From assembly GCF_020404745.1 (NCBI RefSeq), contig NZ_JAIZAP010000007.1, forward strand, positions 1 to 64,000: 64,000 nucleotides of DNA, in the 5' to 3' direction. The position numbers were made by a program, and so were the translations under genes. The notes beneath the pieces are model-generated. The model searched no databases. It was given only the letters and a program-made list of their open reading frames with translations, and had not been told where the DNA came from. Positions 61,195-64,000 of this stretch are shown here, piece by piece (the stretch's first letter is position 1; each line of letters starts with the position of its first letter). The DNA comes from Aquibacillus saliphilus. Its GTDB lineage: Bacteria; Bacillota; Bacilli; Bacillales; Amphibacillaceae.

Positions 61195-62490
61195 ATGCCA
61201 TACAAAGACGAGCAATTAAGTGAAGAGAAAGTATTTAAAGATCCCGTACATAGGTATATTCATGTCAAAGATCAGGTGGTTTGGGATTTAATCGGCACAC
61301 CTGAATTCCAAAGACTTCGTAGAATAAAACAACTTGGCACCTCTTATTTGACGTTTCATGGTGCAGAGCATAGTCGCTTTAATCACTCATTAGGTGTGTA
61401 CGAAATAGTCCGTCGAATTATTTATAATTTTGATGGAAGACCACACTGGAATACTGACGAGCGGTTGCTTTGTCTTTGTGCAGCACTCCTTCATGATTTA
61501 GGACATGGTCCATTTTCTCACTCATTCGAGAAAGTGTTTAAATTAGACCATGAGGATTTTACCAAAAAAATTATCCTTGGCGATACGCATGTCAATCAAA
61601 TTTTGAGCAGGGTAAGTGATAATTTCGCACAAAACGTGGCTGATGTCATCAATAAAACGTATCAAGATAAACTAGTAGTTAGTCTAATTTCAAGTCAGAT
61701 TGACGCCGACCGGATGGATTATTTGCAGCGCGATGCTTATTTTACAGGTGTAAGCTACGGTCACTTTGACATGGAGCGGATTTTACGTGTGATGCGTCCG
61801 ATTGAAGATCAAGTCGTTATTAAAGAAACAGGCATGCACGCCGTCGAAGATTATATTATGAGTCGCTATCAAATGTATTGGCAAGTTTATTTTCATCCAG
61901 TAACGAGAAGTGCAGAAGTGATTTTGTCTAAAATATTACATCGTGTCAAACATTTGTACGAACAAAATTATAAATTTAGATTAAAGCCCACTCATTTCTT
62001 ATCTTTATTTTTAGGGAACGCTACTGTTAAGGATTATTTGAGATTGGACGAGCCTGTCGTTCTCTACTATTTCCAAATGTGGATGGATGAACAGGACGAG
62101 ATTTTGAGTGACTTGTGTGAAAGATTTTCTAATAGACATTTATTTAAATACATTGAGTTTAATCCCAATCAACAGATGAAGGAATGGATGGAATTATACA
62201 GTTTATTTAAAGCAGTCGGTATTAATCCAGAATATTATCTAGTCGATGATTCATCTTCAGATCTTCCTTATGATTTTTACCGTCCAGGTGAAGAGGAAGA
62301 ACGATTGCCGATTCATTTACTTATGCCAAAGTCAAATGAATTAAGAGAATTATCTAGGCAGTCTGACATTGTCGAGTCGATTTCTGGAAAGAAGCGGACA
62401 GACCATAAATTGTATTTCCCGCAAGACTTTATTGAAGCATTACCAGAAGACAATAATAAAAAACGGATTTTTGAAATCCTATTTGACTAA
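61195..62490 (+). CDS. ywfO: HD-domain phosphohydrolase (YwfO-like, dGTPase-related)
   Basis: The 431-residue protein carries metal-dependent HD motifs: FQRLRRIKQLGTSYLTFHGA, HSRFNHSLGVYEIVRRI (His), CAALLHDLGHGPFSHSFEKV (HD), and DADRMDYLQRDAYFTG (Asp). This is the arrangement of dNTP triphosphohydrolase-like proteins; B. subtilis YwfO is the named homologue. It probably removes triphosphate from nucleotides, but the substrate is not established here. A GAAAGGATC ribosome site precedes the ATG. Followed by ywgA after 67 bases, as in Bacillus. Confidence 0.9.
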   Translation: MPYKDEQLSEEKVFKDPVHRYIHVKDQVVWDLIGTPEFQRLRRIKQLGTSYLTFHGAEHSRFNHSLGVYEIVRRIIYNFDGRPHWNTDERLLCLCAALLHDLGHGPFSHSFEKVFKLDHEDFTKKIILGDTHVNQILSRVSDNFAQNVADVINKTYQDKLVVSLISSQIDADRMDYLQRDAYFTGVSYGHFDMERILRVMRPIEDQVVIKETGMHAVEDYIMSRYQMYWQVYFHPVTRSAEVILSKILHRVKHLYEQNYKFRLKPTHFLSLFLGNATVKDYLRLDEPVVLYYFQMWMDEQDEILSDLCERFSNRHLFKYIEFNPNQQMKEWMELYSLFKAVGINPEYYLVDDSSSDLPYDFYRPGEEEERLPIHLLMPKSNELRELSRQSDIVESISGKKRTDHKLYFPQDFIEALPEDNNKKRIFEILFD

Positions 62491-62557
62491 TAAACGGATA
62501 TGTTTAAAGCTTCAGCATAAATTGTTCACCGATTTTTAAGACAAGGGGATGTTTGTT

Positions 62558-63055
62558 TTGTTGCCAAATCATGCAAAATTAATGAAATTCTTCTCGGCTT
62601 CAGATGAAGTGGTAGGAAGAAAGAAGTTACAAAAGATGATTTACATATTAAAAAAATGTGATATCCCATTCGAAGAGAAATATGAGTTTCATTTTTATGG
62701 ACCTTATTCAGAAGAATTAACACTACGAATGGAAGAACTATGTAATTTAGGGTTCATTTCTGAAACAAAGGAAAAGAAAAGCAATTACTTTCAATATCGT
62801 TACAAGATGACTGACCAAGGTGAGGAATTCTTAAACCATTCGAATGTTCAAATCCCAGCAATTGATGGAATGGTAGCGAAAATGACTGATAAGAGTTCAC
62901 GTTTCCTTGAACTAGTTTCTACTATGCTATACTTTGACGACCTAAAAAGACAAGAGGTAGAAGTTAAAGTTCAAACAGTAAAAAACAAGCAAAACTATAC
63001 CGATAAGGACTTGCAAAGTGCATGGGCGTTTATCGATGAATTAAAAAATGCTTAA
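62558..63055 (+). CDS. ywgA: YwgA-family protein
   Basis: The 165-residue soluble protein has a winged-helix-like N-terminal pattern (HAKLMKFFSASDEVVGRKKL, QKMIYILKKCDIPFEEKYEF, HFYGPYSEELTLRMEELCNL, GFISETK), the YwgA family arrangement. No function is established. The longest frame starts at ATG 62549, but that ATG touches AAGGGG. TTG 62558, 9 bases after it, is better placed and gives MLPNHAKLMKFF. It is probably cotranscribed with ywfO. A strong terminator follows. Confidence 0.83.
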   Translation: MLPNHAKLMKFFSASDEVVGRKKLQKMIYILKKCDIPFEEKYEFHFYGPYSEELTLRMEELCNLGFISETKEKKSNYFQYRYKMTDQGEEFLNHSNVQIPAIDGMVAKMTDKSSRFLELVSTMLYFDDLKRQEVEVKVQTVKNKQNYTDKDLQSAWAFIDELKNA

Positions 63056-63073
63056 TAAAGCTCTTACTATAGG

Positions 63074-63116
63074 AAATCGAGTGTATAACGGATAGATTAT
63101 ACACTCGATTTTTTTC
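63074..63116 (+). terminator. Terminator after ywgA
   Basis: AAATCGAGTGTATAA and TTATACACTCGATTT form a 15-bp perfect stem followed by T-run. Confidence 0.95.
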
Positions 63117-63161
63117 ATTCATGAGTTTAGCTAGGAGGTTAGAATAAGAATCTCTTTTTAG

Positions 63162-63710
63162 TTAATCCTCATTATCACCATCACCTGAAAATTGGGAAGC
63201 AGGAATTGGTGTGATTGGCTCTAGGCAAGTGATGCCACAGAAGCAATTCAAATCAACAGTTAAACAGATACCAGTAGCTTGAAAGTCTCTTATACTATTA
63301 CCTGGGAAGAATCTACATACATCACTTACTCCACTGTCAGTTGGACCTGGAGTAGAGCCCCCTTCAGTTACCGGTAGTAATAATTCTAGTTTAACGCAGC
63401 AATCACTATCATCTACAAATTCTTTAGCGCGGAAAATTGGTGTTTCAACACAACCGAAGAAAGTATTTCCGGACGCGCCTAATTCCCCTTGAAATACACC
63501 ACTTCCAATAAAAGGATTACAATCCTTACAATATAAGATGAAAGGGATTGTAGTATTCACATTATTGCCGGATTGTGGTGAAAGTAAATCCCGGATTGAT
63601 TGTTTACAGCCGGTTGAACAACCGTTGTTATTCACTTCATCTTGAGCATCAACGATATCTCTTACTACATCACACACACATGCTTCGTTATTCAATTGAT
63701 TATTCGACAT
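63162..63710 (-). CDS. CotY/CotZ-family spore coat protein
   Basis: The 182-residue Cys-rich protein (at least 12 Cys) has the CotY/CotZ/ExsY pattern. It starts CVCDVVRDIVDAQDEVNNNG, then CSTGCKQSIRDLLSP, FILYCKDCNPFIGSGVFQ and RAKEFVDDSDCCVKLELLLP, and ends with FQATGICLTVDLNCFCGITC. These proteins self-assemble through disulfides into the outer coat or crust. GGGGGTGTTATT precedes ATG 63710. A sigma-K-like -10 (CATAATCTA at 63745-63737 on the minus strand) lies upstream, which fits late mother-cell expression. No clear -35 was found. Confidence 0.87.
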   Translation of the reverse strand: MSNNQLNNEACVCDVVRDIVDAQDEVNNNGCSTGCKQSIRDLLSPQSGNNVNTTIPFILYCKDCNPFIGSGVFQGELGASGNTFFGCVETPIFRAKEFVDDSDCCVKLELLLPVTEGGSTPGPTDSGVSDVCRFFPGNSIRDFQATGICLTVDLNCFCGITCLEPITPIPASQFSGDGDNED

Positions 63711-63918
63711 AATAACACCCCCTTTGGTCTTCACTATAGATTATGATGGTGGATGTTAAATGCTTGTTCCAACACCTAGTTTGAAAACAAATAAGTTATT
63801 TGCCGCCGTTTATTTTATTGATAGATCATAGAGTATAATAATAGTATGTATTGCCAATTTTTGGACTATTGTCTAAAATATAACAGGTAGAACTTGATTT
63901 AACTTTGGGGGCAATCAA

Positions 63919-64000
63919 ATGAGGATAGTAAAATTCTTGACCTACTATTTATTAGGGGTGCTCGGAATTATCGCGATTAGTAATGCGCCAGCACTACTAA
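63919..64000 (+). CDS. 5' end of a membrane protein gene (truncated by window edge)
   Basis: ATG 63919 follows TTGGGGGC and opens a frame to the window end. The 27 visible residues (MRIVKFLTYYLLGVLGIIAI, then SNAPALL) form one hydrophobic helix after a short basic start, so the product is probably an integral membrane protein or has an uncleaved signal. Too little is present to name it. Confidence 0.55.
   Translation, partial: MRIVKFLTYYLLGVLGIIAISNAPALL

Noticed and set aside
1-64000. tRNA, rRNA, prophage or integrated plasmid genes
   Set aside because: None recognised on either strand; base composition and gene order look chromosomal throughout apart from the intergenic repeats.

Overview
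The window is a chromosomal segment of a low-GC, endospore-forming Gram-positive bacterium, most likely a salt-tolerant member of the Bacillaceae (Oceanobacillus/Virgibacillus/Gracilibacillus-type; inference from gene content). Evidence is a lia-type envelope-stress operon, spore genes (gerQ, a broken cwlJ, a CotY/CotZ-family coat gene, a gamma-SASP-like gene), NHEJ genes ku/ligD, and the Bacillus-like neighbourhoods ypmR-ypmS, ywdI-ywdK-gerQ, hemQ-pta-lipL and ywfO-ywgA. A BCCT betaine-type transporter, a Na+/H+-type antiporter, a sodium:neurotransmitter-type symporter and a very acidic lipoprotein linker fit life in salt. No tRNA, rRNA, CRISPR array, prophage or transposase gene was seen.

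Layout. 0-5 kb: divergent CDF zinc exporter and CzrA-type repressor with an operator-like palindrome, topoisomerase III, and a permuted papain-fold protein. 5.3-10.3 kb: liaI-liaH-liaF-liaS-liaR followed by a DUF1700 protein and a LiaG-like DUF4097 protein. 10.8-15.4 kb: ypmRS, a MetY enzyme fused to a CoA-binding domain under a SAM riboswitch, and Hsp20. 15.5-21 kb: RarD, a SASP, cardiolipin synthase, a thioesterase, an orphan N6-adenine methylase and an HxlR regulator. 21.4-31 kb: ABC-F protein YfmR with a terminator-like hairpin just before its start, an M29 aminopeptidase, RecQ, BrnQ and a CPA antiporter. 31-41 kb: GNAT, a TRAP transporter operon, MFS, AI-2E-family protein and phosphoglucomutase. 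41-49.5 kb: TerC under a yybP-ykoY manganese riboswitch, OsmC, a second M29 aminopeptidase, LigD/Ku, an acyltransferase and a fructosamine-kinase-like protein. 49.6-64 kb: a small gene with a cre-like box, an NSS symporter, ywdI/ywdK/gerQ, degraded cwlJ, hemQ, pta, menC, lipL, a BCCT transporter, ywfO, ywgA and a coat protein.

The most unusual content lies between genes. Four roughly 0.55-kb non-coding elements (E1 at 10.3 kb, E2 at 35.7 kb, E3 at 42.5 kb, E4 at 53.7 kb) share the same inverted terminal sequence but carry two unrelated cores. E1/E3 carry a large structured module in which a closing stem shows a compensatory base-pair change between copies. E2/E4 carry arrays of six head-to-tail 52-bp units, each able to form a hairpin. 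A second family of about 112-bp palindromic elements flanks the BCCT gene in inverted orientation, with two more diverged copies near 29.0 and 21.2 kb. Other observations are a 21-bp-period repeat abutting recQ, two genes of the TRAP operon whose only well-placed start codon is ATT, and a multiply frameshifted cwlJ beside an intact gerQ.

All calls are from reading the sequence. No database search, alignment or folding program was run.
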